Positions 45,655-57,774 of a stretch of 64,000 bases of DNA are shown piece by piece. Position 1 is the stretch's first letter, and the number at the start of each line of letters is the position of its first letter. The notes beneath the pieces are model-generated. The model was not told the DNA's origin, searched no databases, and saw only the letters and a program-made list of their open reading frames with translations. Origin of the DNA: Dermacentor variabilis (lineage: Eukaryota; Arthropoda; Arachnida; Ixodida; Ixodidae); assembly GCF_050947875.1 (NCBI RefSeq), contig NC_134571.1, positions 225,442,024-225,506,023 on the forward strand, in the 5' to 3' direction. Made by a program: the position numbers and the translations under genes.

Positions 45655-46787
45655 ACAATTTACTATGAATGAGCCCCATATAAAAGTAGACAGAACGGCA
45701 CTCACTCAAATAACAGTTGTGGCGGCATCTCGCTTTCTCAGACATTTCGTCACCACGTTAGTCAGTTTCCTTTGTTCGTGGTCGTCCTTGGTGCTTGTGT
45801 CCTCGGCGCCCGACCTGGCTTAATTACAACGTGCGATTGCGCTCATTGCGAGATCAGTCAGGCGTGTGCACGCTGTACTGCCGGCAGTGTCTGCGCGAAC
45901 TGCACGTGAACATCAACGAGCACCATATAAAGATGGACACAACAGCACTTACTCCGGCAGCAGTTGCGGCGGCATCACCGCTTTTCAGACTTCTCTTGCC
46001 ACCACTCTAATCAGTTGCCTGCGTTCATGGTCGTCCTTGATTCCTGCTTCCTCGGCGCCCGACGAGGCTTAATTTCAAGATCCCGTTGCACTCATTGTGA
46101 GTGCATTCAGGCGTATGCGTCTTGCACTGCGTGCTGCGTCTGTGCGGACTGGACGTGCCTATCAACGAACCCTATATAAAGATGGACTCAACGGCGTTTA
46201 CTGCAGCAGGAGTGGCGGAGGCACCGCCGTATTTCCAGACAATTCTTCTTCACCACGTTAATCAGTATCCTGTGTTTGTGGTCCTCCCTGATTCCTGCGT
46301 CCTCGGAGCCCTACGTGGCTTAATTTCAATGTGCGATTGCACTCATTGTGAGCGCATTCAGGCGTGTGCGTCCTGTACTGCCTGCTGCATGTGTGCGGAC
46401 TACAATTTACTATCAACGAGCACCATATAAAGGTAGACACAACGGCATTTACTCCACTAACAGTTGTGGCGGCATCTCCGCTTTTTCAGACAATTCTTCT
46501 TGCCACCCCATTAATCGGTTGCCTGTGTTCGTGGTCGTCCTTGATGCCTGCGTCCTCGGCGCCCGACGTGGCTTAATTTCAACATTCCGTTGCACTCGCT
46601 GCGAGTGCAGAAAGGCGTCTTCGTCATGTACTGTCTGCTGCATCTGTGTGGGCTACCCGTGACTATCAACGAGCACTATATAAAGATGGACCCAATGACT
46701 CTTACTCCTGCAGCAGTTGTGGCGGCATCTCCGCTTTTTCAAACTCTTCTTGGCATCACGCTAATCAGTTTCATGTGTTGAATTGCA
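45655..46787. repeat. Tandem satellite, block 5, ending at the minisatellite
   Basis: About four and a half monomers resume after LINE B with ACAATTTACTATGAATGAGC. The last monomer stops at CTAATCAGTTTCATGTGTTG and the 40-bp minisatellite begins at once with AATTGCAGCAAGTTACACGC. No transposon lies at this border. Confidence 0.9.
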
Positions 46788-47887
46788 GCAAGTTACACGC
46801 TGTGAGTGACAACGGGACAGAATTCGAGTAAGTTATGCACTGTGAGTGACCAGCATCTGGATTGCAGCAAGTAACTTGCTCTGAGTGACCAGGGGATAGG
46901 AGTGTGATAAGTGTCCAGGCGACCGGAACGCAGCAAGTTATGTGCTGTGAGTGGCCAGGAGACAGGATTGTAGCATGGTACGCGCTGTGAGTTACCAGGA
47001 TACCGAATTGAAGCAAGTTACGTGCTTTGAGCTACCAGGCGTCAGGATTGCAGCAAGTTACGCTCGGTGTGTTACCAGGCAACATAAATTCAGCAATTTA
47101 CGCATTGTCAGTAATCAGGGAACGGTTGTGCAGCACTTTACGCACTGTGAGTGACAAGGGGACAGGATTGCAGCCATTTACGCACTGTGAGAGACCAGGC
47201 AACAGGATTGCAGCAAGTGACGTGCTGTGAGTGGCCAGGCGACAGGAGTGAAGCAACTTATGCACTCTGGGGGCCCAGGCAACAGGAATGCAGCAAAGTA
47301 CGCACTGTGAGTGACCAGGTGACAGGAATGCCGAAAGTTACACGCTGTGAGTGTCCAGGCGACACAAATGCCGCATGTTTACGCACTGTGTTAGACCGGG
47401 CAACATGACTGCAGCAAGCTCAGCGCTGTGAGTGACAAGGCAACAGGAATGCAGCAAGTTACGTACAGTCAGCGATCAGGCTATTGGACTGCAGCAAGGT
47501 GGACGCTGTAAGCTACCAGACGACAGGACTGCAGCATCTTACGTGCTTTGAGTGCCCAGGCAACTGCAATACAACAAGTTACGCACTGTTCGTGACCAGG
47601 CGACATGACTGCAGAAAGTTACTTGTTTTGAGTGACAAGCGACAAGAATATGGCAACATACATGCTTTCAGTGATCACGCGACTGGATTTCACCAAGTTG
47701 CGTAATGTGAACGATCAGGCGACAGGAATGCTGCAAGTTAGTGTGGGCGACCAGGCGACAGGATGCAACAAATTAGGTGCCGGGATTGACCAGGCGACAG
47801 CAAAGCAGCTAGTTACCAGCTGTTAGTGACCTGGCGGCAGGATTAAAGTAAGGTACGCGCTCTTAGTGACCAGGCGACTGGAATGCA

Positions 47888-48003
47888 TTCCATGTATCAG
47901 GGAGGCTCGGGTTCCCCTCAAGTGACTGATGTCACTTTTATCCCGAGCCTGCCCTCATCCTTGAGATGAAAAATAAACTGATGATTTGATTTGATGATTT
48001 GAT
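47888..48003 (+). mobile_element. 5'-truncated retroposon tail in the minisatellite
   Basis: 116 bp unlike the minisatellite, ending AAAAATAAACTGATGATTTG and further GATTT/GATGATTT repeats, flanked by GAATGCA at 47881-47887 and 48004-48010. An AATAAA before a simple tail plus a 7-bp duplication fits a severely truncated LINE or SINE 3' end. The inner part has a GCTCGGG...CCCGAGC inverted repeat. Confidence 0.65.
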
Positions 48004-48209
48004 GAATGCAGCAATTTACGCGCTATGAGCGACTACGTGACCGGAATGCAGCATGTTACGCACTGTGAGTGACCTGGGGACAAGAATGCATCAAATTATG
48101 CGCTCAGAGTTATCAGGGAATAGGATTGCAGCAAGTTACACACGGTGAGTGACAATGGGACAGGATTGGAGTAAGCTATGCACTGCGAGTGACCAGTAAC
48201 AGGATAGCA

Positions 48210-51200
48210 GCAAATAACTTGCTCTGAGTGACCAGGCATTAGGAGTGCAATAAGTTTCATGCTGTGAGGCTCCAGGCGACCGGAATGCAGCTAGTTATGT
48301 GTTTTGAGTGGCCAGGAGACAGGATTGCACCAAGTTACGCGCTGTAAGCGACCAGGCGACCGAATTGAAGCAAGTTAGGGGCTTTGAGTGGCCAGGCGGC
48401 AGGATTGCAGCAATTTACGCGCGGTGTGTGGCCAGCCAACATGAATCCCGCAAATTACGCACTGTGATTAATCAGAGGACGGCATTGCAGCATGTTACGC
48501 AATGTGAGCGACAAGGGGACAGGATTGCAGCCATTTGAGCACTGTGAGAGACCAGGCAAGAGGATTGCAGAAAGTAACGTACTGTGAGCGACCAGGCGAC
48601 AGACATGCAGCAATTCGGGCGCTCTGCCTGCCCAGGAAGCAGGAATGCAGCAAAGTACGCGCTATGAGTGACCAGGTGACAGGAATGCCGAAAGCCCCAC
48701 GCTGTGAGTGGCCAGGCGACACGAATGCCGCAGCTTTCGCGCAGTGATGGCCCAGGTGAAAAGAATGCAGCAAGTTTAGTGCTGTGAGTGATTAGTCGAA
48801 AGGAATACAGCAAGTTACGAGATGTAAGTGTCCAAGGGACAGGAATGCAGCAACTTTTGTGCTGTGAGGGCCCAGATGACAGGAGTGCAGCATGTTAGGT
48901 GCTCTAAGTGACCAGGCGACAGGACTGAAGCAAGTTACGTGGTGTCGGTATCAGTCGACTACACTGCAGCAAGCTACGCACTGTGTGTGAACAGGCGGTA
49001 GGAATGCCGCAAGTTACGTGCTGTCAGCGATCAGGCGACTTTATTGCAGCAAGTTATGCGCTGTGAGTTAGTTACCTGGTGAGAGGAATACAGCAAGTTA
49101 GACTCTGGGAGTGACTTGGTGACAAGATTGCCGCAAGTAACGCATTCTGAGTGATCAGACCACATTACTGCAGCAGGCTACGTGCCGTAAGTTGCCAGGC
49201 GACAGGAATGCAGCAGGTTACGCACTGCGAGTGACCAGGTAACAGGAATATAGCTAGTTACCCGCTGTGAGTGGCATGGCGCCTAAATTGAAGCAAGTTA
49301 CATGCTCTGAGTGACCAGGCGACAGGAACGCAGCATGTTACGCGCTCTGAGTGACTAGGTGACAGGAATGAAGCATGTTATGCGCTGTCAGCGATCACGC
49401 GACTGGAAGGCAGCAAGTTACGCACTGTGAGCGACCACAGGACAGGAATGCGCCAAATTACGCACTGTGAGTGACCAGGCGATATGACTGCAGCAAGGTA
49501 CGTGCTGTGAGCAACCAGGCCACAGGGCTGCAGCAATTTAGGGGCTGTAAGTGCCCAGGTGACAGGAATGCAACACGTTACGCACTGTGAGTGACCACGT
49601 GACAGGAATGCAGCAAGTTACGTGTTGTCTGGGATCAGGCGACTGGATTGCACAAATTCACGTAATGTGAACGATAAGGCGACTGGATTGCAGCAAGTTA
49701 CGCGTTGAGGGTGACCAGGCGATATGATTGCATGAAGTTAGGCGCTGTGAGTGACCAGCTGGCTGGATTGGAGAAGGTATGCACTGTGAGTTACCAGGCG
49801 TCAGGAATGCAGCAAGTTACTCACTGTGAGTGACCAGGCGACAGGAATGCAGCTAGTTACGCACTGTGAGTGACCTGGCAACAGGATTGAAGCAAGTTAC
49901 ATGCTCTGAGTGACCAGGCGACTGGAACGCAGCACGTTATGCGCTATGAGGGACTAAGTGACAGGAATGCAGACCGTTACGCACTGTGAGGGACCTGGCG
50001 ACAGGAACGCCGCAAATTCCGCACTGAGAGCCACCTGGGTAAACGATTAGAGCAAATTACGCACTGTGAGTGATCAGGCAACAGGATTACAGCAAGTAAT
50101 TTGCTGTGAATGTCCAGGCGATTGGAATGCAACAAGTTTCATGCTGTGAGTTTCCAGGCGACCGGAATGCAGCAAGTTATGTGCTGTGAGTGACCAGGAG
50201 AGAGGATTGCAGCAAGTTACACACTGTGTGCGACCGGGCAACATGACTGGAGCAAGTTATGCACTGTGAGTGTCAAGGTAACAGGAATGCAGCAAGTTAC
50301 ATGCTGTCAGCGATCAGGTGACTGGATTGCAGCGAGGTACGTACAGTAAGCGATCAGGCTACTGGATTGCAGCAAGTTACACGCTGTAAGCTACCAGGCG
50401 ACAGGACTGCAGCATGCTACGCGCTGTGAGTGTTCAGGCGACCGGAATGCAACAAGTTTCTCACTGTGGGTGACCAGGCGACATGACATAGGCAAGTTAC
50501 GTGTTGTGAGTGTCCAGGCGACAGAAATGTAGCAAGACGCGCTTTCAGCGATCAGGCGACTGGAAGGCAGTGAGTTACGCTCTGTGAATGACCAGGCGAC
50601 AGGAATACACAAAATTACGCACTGTGATTGACCAGGTGACAGGAATGGAGCTAGTTACGCGCTGTGAGTGACGTGCGACATGATTGAAGCAAGTTACGTG
50701 CTCTGAGTGACCAGGCGACTGGAACGCAGCATGTTACGCGCTATGAGTGACTACGTGACACGAGTGCAGCATGTTAGGTGCTGTGAGTGACGTGGCGACA
50801 GGAATGCAGCAAATTACGCGCTGAGAGTTACCAGGGAATAGGATTGGAGCAAGTTCCGTACTTTGAGTGATCAGGCAAAAGGATTGCAGCAAGTGGTAAT
50901 TTGCTGTGAGTGATCAGGCAACAGGATCGCAGCAAGTAATTTGCTAAGCGTGACCACGTGATAGGAATGCAACAACTTTCATGCTTTGAGTTTCCAGGGG
51001 ACTGAAATGCAGCAAGTTATGTGCTGTGAGCGATCAGGTGACTGAATTGCAGCAAGTTACGTACAGTCAGCGAATGATCACGTACAGTCAGTGAGTGATT
51101 AGTCGAAAGGAATGTAGCAAGTTACGAGATGTGAGTGCCCAAGGGACAAGAATACAGCAACTTTCATGATGTGAGGGTCCAGGTGACAGGAGTGCAGCAT

Positions 51201-52112
51201 GTTAGGTGCTCTAAGTGACCAGACGACAGCACTCAAGCAAGCTACGCGGTGTCTGAATCAGTCGACTAGAATGCAGCAAGTTACTCCCTGTGTGTGAAAA
51301 CGCGGCAGTAATGCCGCAAGTTCCGTGCTATCAGTGATCAGGCGACTTTATTGCAGCAAGTTATGCACTGTGAGTGACCAGGTGAGAGGAATACACCAAG
51401 TTAGACTCTGGGAGTGGCTTGGTGACAAGATGGCCGCAAGTTACGCGTTCTGAGTGATCAGGCCACATGACTGCAGCAAGCTACGCGCCGTAAGTTACCA
51501 GGCGGTAGTAATGCAGCTAGTTACCCGCTGTGACTGGCCTGGCGACAGGATTGAAGCAAGTTACAAGCTCTGAGTTACCAGGCGACTGTAGCGCAGCATG
51601 TTGCGCGCTATGAGTGACTAGGTGACAGGAATGCAGCATGTTACGCGCTGTCAGCGACCAGGCGACTGCAAGGCAGCAAGTTATGCACTGTGAGTGACTA
51701 GGCGACAGAAATGCACCGAATTATGCACTGTCAATGACCAGGCAACAGGAATCCAGCAAGGTACGCGCTGTGAGTAACCAGGCGACAGGACTGCAGCAGG
51801 TTGCGTGCTTTGAGTGCCCCGGAGACAGGACCGCACCGAGGTAAAAGCTGTGAACAACAAGGCGACAGGATTGAAGCAAGTTACATGCTCTGAGTGACCA
51901 GGCGGCTGGAACGCAGCATGCTTTCTGCTATGAGTGACTACGTGACAGGAATGCAGCATGTTACGCACTGAGTGACCTGGCGACAGGAATTCAGCAAATT
52001 ACGCGATGAGATTTTCCAGGGAATAGGACTTCAGCAAGTTACGCACAGTGAGTGACAACGGGACTGGATTGGAGTAAGTTATGCACTGTGACTGACCAGC
52101 AACAGGATTGCA
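48210..52112. repeat. 3.9-kb higher-order repeat, copy 1
   Basis: About 97 minisatellite units matching 52113-56016 at a constant offset of 3903-3905 bp. The copies agree across thousands of bases, including odd units (TCAGCGAATGATCACGTACAGTCAGTGAGTG, GCAAGTGGTAATTTGC), with only scattered single-base differences that I could see, for example GGAAGCAGG against GGCAGCAGG. Flanking units do not match. Confidence 0.88.
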
Positions 52113-55100
52113 GCAAGTAACTTGCTCTGAGTGACCAGGCATTAGGAGTGCAATAAGTTTCATGCTGTGAGGCTCCAGGCGACCGGAATGCAGCTAGTTA
52201 TGTGTTTTGAGTGGCCAGGAGACAGGATTGCACCAAGTTACGCGCTGTAAGCGACCAGGCGACCGAATTGAAGCAAGTTAGGGGCTTTGAGTGGCCAGGC
52301 GGCAGGATTGCAGCAATTTACGCGCGGTGTGTGGCCAGCCAACATGAATCCCGCAAATTACGCACTGTGATTAATCAGAGGACGGCATTGCAGCATGTTA
52401 CGCAATGTGAGCGACAAGGGGACAGGATTGCAGCCATTTGAGCACTGTGAGAGACCAGGCAAGAGGATTGCAGAAAGTAACGTACTGTGAGCGACCAGGC
52501 GACAGACATGCAGCAATTCGGGCGCTCTGCCTGCCCAGGCAGCAGGAATGCAGCAAAGTACGCGCTATGAGTGACCAGGTGACAGGAATGCCGAAAGCCC
52601 CACGCTGTGAGTGGCCAGGCGACACGAATGCCGCAGCTTTCGCGCAGTGATGGCCCAGGTGAAAAGAATGCAGCAAGTTTAGTGCTGTGAGTGATTAGTC
52701 GAAAGGAATACAGCAAGTTACGAGATGTAAGTGTCCAAGGGACAGGAATGCAGCAACTTTTGTGCTGTGAGGGCCCAGATGACAGGAGTGCAGCATGTTA
52801 GGTGCTCTAAGTGACCAGGCGACAGGACTGAAGCAAGTTACGTGGTGTCGGTATCAGTCGACTACACTGCAGCAAGCTACGCACTGTGTGTGAACAGGCG
52901 GTAGGAATGCCGCAAGTTACGTGCTGTCAGCGATCAGGCGACTTTATTGCAGCAAGTTATGCGCTGTGAGTTAGTTACCAGGTGAGAGGAATACAGCAAG
53001 TTAGACTCTGGGAGTGACTTGGTGACAAGATTGCCGCAAGTAACGCATTCTGAGTGATCAGGCCACATTACTGCAGCAGGCTACGTGCCCTAAGTTGCCA
53101 GGCGACAGGAATGCAGCAGGTTACGCACTGCGAGTGACCAGGTAACAGGAATATAGCTAGTTACCCGCTGTGAGTGGCATGGCGCCTAAATTGAAGCAAG
53201 TTACATGCTCTGAGTGACCAGGCGACAGGAACGCAGCATGTTACGCGCTCTGAGTGACTAGGTGACAGGAATGAAGCATGTTATGCGCTGTCAGCGATCA
53301 CGCGACTGGAAGGCAGCAAGTTACGCACTGTGAGCGACCACAGGACAGGAATGCGCCAAATTACGCACTGTGAGTGACCAGGCGATATGACTGCAGCAAG
53401 GTACGTGCTGTGAGCAACCAGGCCACAGGGCTGCAGCAATTTAGGGGCTGTAAGTGCCCAGGTGACAGGAATGCAACACGTTACGCACTGTGAGTGACCA
53501 CGTGACAGGAATGCAGCAAGTTACGTGTTGTCTGGGATCAGGCGACTGGATTGCACAAATTCACGTAATGTGAACGATAAGGCGACTGGATTGCAGCAAG
53601 TTACGCGTTGAGGGTGACCAGGCGATATGATTGCATGAAGTTAGGCGCTGTGAGTGACCAGCTGGCTGGATTGGAGAAGGTATGCACTGTGAGTTACCAG
53701 GCGTCAGGAATGCAGCAAGTTACTCACTGTGAGTGACCAGGCGACAGGAATGCAGCTAGTTACGCACTGTGAGTGACCTGGCAACAGGATTGAAGCAAGT
53801 TACATGCTCTGAGTGACCAGGCGACTGGAACGCAGCAAGTTATGCGCTATGAGGGACTAAGTGACAGGAATGCAGACCGTTACGCACTGTGAGGGACCTG
53901 GCGACAGGAACGCCGCAAATTCCGCACTGGGAGGCACCTGGGTAAACGATTAGAGCAAATTACGCACTGTGAGTGATCAGGCAACAGGATTACAGCAAGT
54001 AATTTGCTGTGAATGTCCAGGCGATTGGAATGCAACAAGTTTCATGCTGTGAGTTTCCAGGCGACCGGAATGCAGCAAGTTATGTGCTGTGAGTGACCAG
54101 GAGAGAGGATTGCAGCAAGTTACACACTGTGTGCGAAGGGCAACATGACTGGAGCAAGTTATGCACTGTGAGTGTCAAGGTAACAGGAATGCAGCAAGTT
54201 ACATGCTGTCAGCGATCAGGTGACTGGATTGCAGCGAGGTACGTACAGTAAGCGATCAGGCTACTGGATTGCAGCAAGTTACACGCTGTAAGCTACCAGG
54301 CGACAGGACTGCAGCATGCTACGCGCTGTGAGTGTTCAGGCGACCGGAATGCAACAAGTTTCTCACTGTGGGTGACCAGGCGACATGACATAGGCAAGTT
54401 ACGTGTTGTGAGTGTCCAGGCGACAGAAATGTAGCAAGACACGCGCTTTCAGCGATCAGGCGACTGGAAGGCAGTGAGTTACGCTCTGTGAATGACCAGG
54501 CGACAGGAATACACAAAATTACGCACTGTGATTGACCAGGTGACAGGAATGGAGCTAGTTACGCGCTGTGAGTGACGTGCGACATGATTGAAGCAAGTTA
54601 CGTGCTCTGAGCGACCAGGCGACTGGAACGCAGCATGTTACGCGCTATGAGTGACTACGTGACACGAGTGCAGCATGTTAGGTGCTGTGAGTGACGTGGC
54701 GACAGGAATGCAGCAAATTACGCGCTGAGAGTTACCAGGGAATAGGATTGGAGCAAGTTCCGTACTTTGAGTGATCAGGCAAAAGGATTGCAGCAAGTGG
54801 TAATTTGCTGTGAGTGATCAGGCAACAGGATCGCAGCAAGTAATTTGCTAAGCGTGACCACGTGATAGGAATGCAACAACTTTCATGCTTTGAGTTTCCA
54901 GGGGACTGAAATGCAGCAAGTTATGTGCTGTGAGCGATCAGGTGACTGAATTGCAGCAAGTTACGAACAGTCAGCGAATGATCACGTACAGTCAGTGAGT
55001 GATTAGTCGAAAGGAATGTAGCAAGTTACGAGATGTGAGTGCCCAAGGGACAGGAATACAGCAACTTTCATGATGTGAGGGTCCAGGTGACGGGAGTGCA

Positions 55101-56016
55101 GCATGTTAGGTGCTCTTAAGTGACCAGACGACAGCACTCAAGCAAGCTACGTGGTGTCTGAATCAGTCGACTAGAATGCAGCAAGTTACTCCCTGTGTGT
55201 GAAAACGCGGCAGTAATGCCGCAAGTTCCGTGCTATCAGTGATCAGGCGACTTTATTGCAGCAAGTTATGCACTGTGAGTGACCAGGTGAGAGGAATACA
55301 CCAAGTTAGACTCTGGGAGTGACTTGGTGACAAGATTGCCGCAAGTTACGCGTTCTGAGTGATCAGACCACATGACTGCAGCAAGCTACGCGCCGTAAGT
55401 TACCAGGCGGTAGTAATGCAGCTAGTTACCCGCTGTGACTGGCCTGGCGACAGGATTGAAGCAAGTTACAAGCTCTGAGTTACCAGGCGACTGTAGCGCA
55501 GCATGTTGCGCGCTATGAGTGACTAGGTGACAGGAATGCAGCATGTTACGCGCTGTCAGCGACCAGGCGACTGCAAGGCAGCAAGTTATGCACTGTGAGT
55601 GACTAGGCGACAGAAATGCACCGAATTATGCACTGTCAATGACCAGGCAACAGGAATCCAGCAAGGTACGCGCTGTGAGTAACGAGGCGACAGGACTGCA
55701 GCAGGTTGCGTGCTTTGAGTGCCCCGGAGACAGGACCGCACCGAGGTAAAAGCTGTGAACAACAAGGCGACAGGATTGAAGCAAGTTACATGCTCTGAGT
55801 GACCAGGCGGCTGGAACGCAGCATGCTTTCTGCTATGAGTGACTACGTGACAGGAATGCAGCATGTTACGCACTGAGTGACCTGGCGACAGGAATTCAGC
55901 AAATTACGCGATGAGATTTGCCAGGGAATAGGACTTCAGCAAGTTACGCACAGTGAGTGACAACGGGACAGGATTGGAGTAAGTTATGCACTGTGACTGA
56001 CCAGCAACAGGATTAT
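52113..56016. repeat. 3.9-kb higher-order repeat, copy 2
   Basis: Tandem partner of copy 1. The similarity breaks near 56000-56016 (GGATTATATCAAGTAACTTGCTGTG against GGATTGCAGCAAGTAACTTGCTCTG), which sets the right end. Direct adjacency points to a recent unequal exchange. Confidence 0.88.
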
Positions 56017-57614
56017 ATCAAGTAACTTGCTGTGAGTGACCACGCAATAGGAGTGCAATATGTTTCATGCTGTGATTGGCCAGGCGACCGGAATGCAGCA
56101 AGTTGTGTGCTTTGAGTGACCAGGCGCCAGGATTGCAGAGTTATGCGCTGTGTGACAAGTCAACAGGAATTCAGCAAATTACGCACTGTCAGTAACCAGG
56201 GAACGGCATTGCAACAATATACGCACTGTGAGTGAAAAGGGGATAGGATCGCATCCATTTACGCACTGTGAGAGACCAGGAAAAAAGATCGCAGGAAGTA
56301 ATGTTCTGTGAGAAACCAGGCGACTAGAATGCAGCTATTTATGCGCCGTCAGTTATGAGGCAATATGATTGCAGCAAGTTACGCACTGTGAGTGACATCG
56401 GAACAGGCTTGCAGCAAATTCCGCGCTCTGGGTGCCCAGGCAACAGGAATACAGCAAGTTACACGCTGTGGGTGGCCAGGCGACAAGAATGCCGCATGTT
56501 TCGTGCTGTGAGTGACCAGGTGACAGGATTATAGCAACTTGCACACTGTGAGTGTCATGGTTAAAGGATTGCCGCAAGTTACGCATTCTGAGTGACCAGG
56601 TGACATGATTGCAACAAGTTACGCGCTGTGTGTGACCGGGCGTCAGGAATGCAGCAAGCTACGTGCTGTCAGCCATTAGGCCACTGGAAGGCAGCAATTT
56701 ACGCGCTGAGAGTGACCAGGCGACGAGAATGCACCAAATCACGTATTTTGAGTGGCCAGACGACAGAAATGCAGCAAGATACGCCCTGTGAGCAACCAGG
56801 CTACAGGAATGCAGCAAATTACGTGTTGAGAGGTACCAGGGAATAGAATTGCAGGACGTTACGCACTGTGTGTGACGATGGGACACGCTTGCAGTAAGTT
56901 ACACACTGTGAGTGGCCGGGCAACATGATCGCAACAAGCATCTCGCTGTGAGAGACCAGGCGACAGAAATGTCACATGTTTCATGCTGTGAGTTTCCAGG
57001 CGACCGAATTGCAGGAAGTTATGTGCTTTGAGTGAACAGGCGCCAGGATTGCAGCAAGTTACTTGCGTTGTGTGACCAGGCAACATGAATTCAGCAAATT
57101 ACGCACTGTTAGTAATCAAGGGACGGCATTGGAGCAAGTTACGTACTGCGAGTGAAAAGGGCACAGGACAGGAGCCATTTACGCACTGTGAGAGACCAGG
57201 CAACAGGATTGCAGGAAGTAACGTGCTGTGAGTGACCAGGTGAAAGGAATGCAGCAATTTATGCGCTCTGGGTGCGCAGGCAACAGGAATGCAGCCAAGT
57301 GCGCACTGTGAGTGACCAGGTAACACGAATGCCGCAAGTTACACGCTGTGAGTGTCCAGGCCACACGAATGCCACATGTTTCGCGCAATGCTGGCGCATG
57401 TGAAAAGCATGCAGCAAGTTGAGTGCTGTGAGTGATTAGTCGAAAGGAATGCAGCAAGTTAGGAGATGTGAGTGCCAAAGTGACAAGAATGCAGCAACTT
57501 TGGTGCTCTAATTGACAAGGCGACAGGAGTGCAGCAAGTTACACGGCGTCTGCATCAGTCCACTAGCATGCAGCAAGTTACGCGCTGTGTGTGAAAAGGC
57601 GACAGGAATGCAAC

Positions 57615-57774
57615 GATGAGGATAGCAATAGGGGCTTGTTGGTACGGCATATCTTATTTTGCTATAGCGCAAGCTTGACAAGGACACCAGAAGGCACATC
57701 TGACACACACAGCGCTGTGCGTGTCAGATGTGCCTTCTGTTGTCCTTGTCAAGCTTGCGCTATAGTAAAATAAG
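57615..57774. mobile_element. 160-bp fold-back insertion with 9-bp target duplication
   Basis: Flanked by GAATGCAAC at 57606-57614 and 57775-57783, both in minisatellite context. The first 38 bp are unpaired. The rest (57653-57774) is a palindrome of two 60-bp arms (57653-57712 and 57715-57774) that match at 57 of 60 positions around a central CG. The arms contain CTATAGCGCAAGCTTGACAA and CAGAAGGCACATCTGACAC. A snap-back structure with target duplication could be a miniature fold-back element or a retroposon with an inverted tail. Confidence 0.75.
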
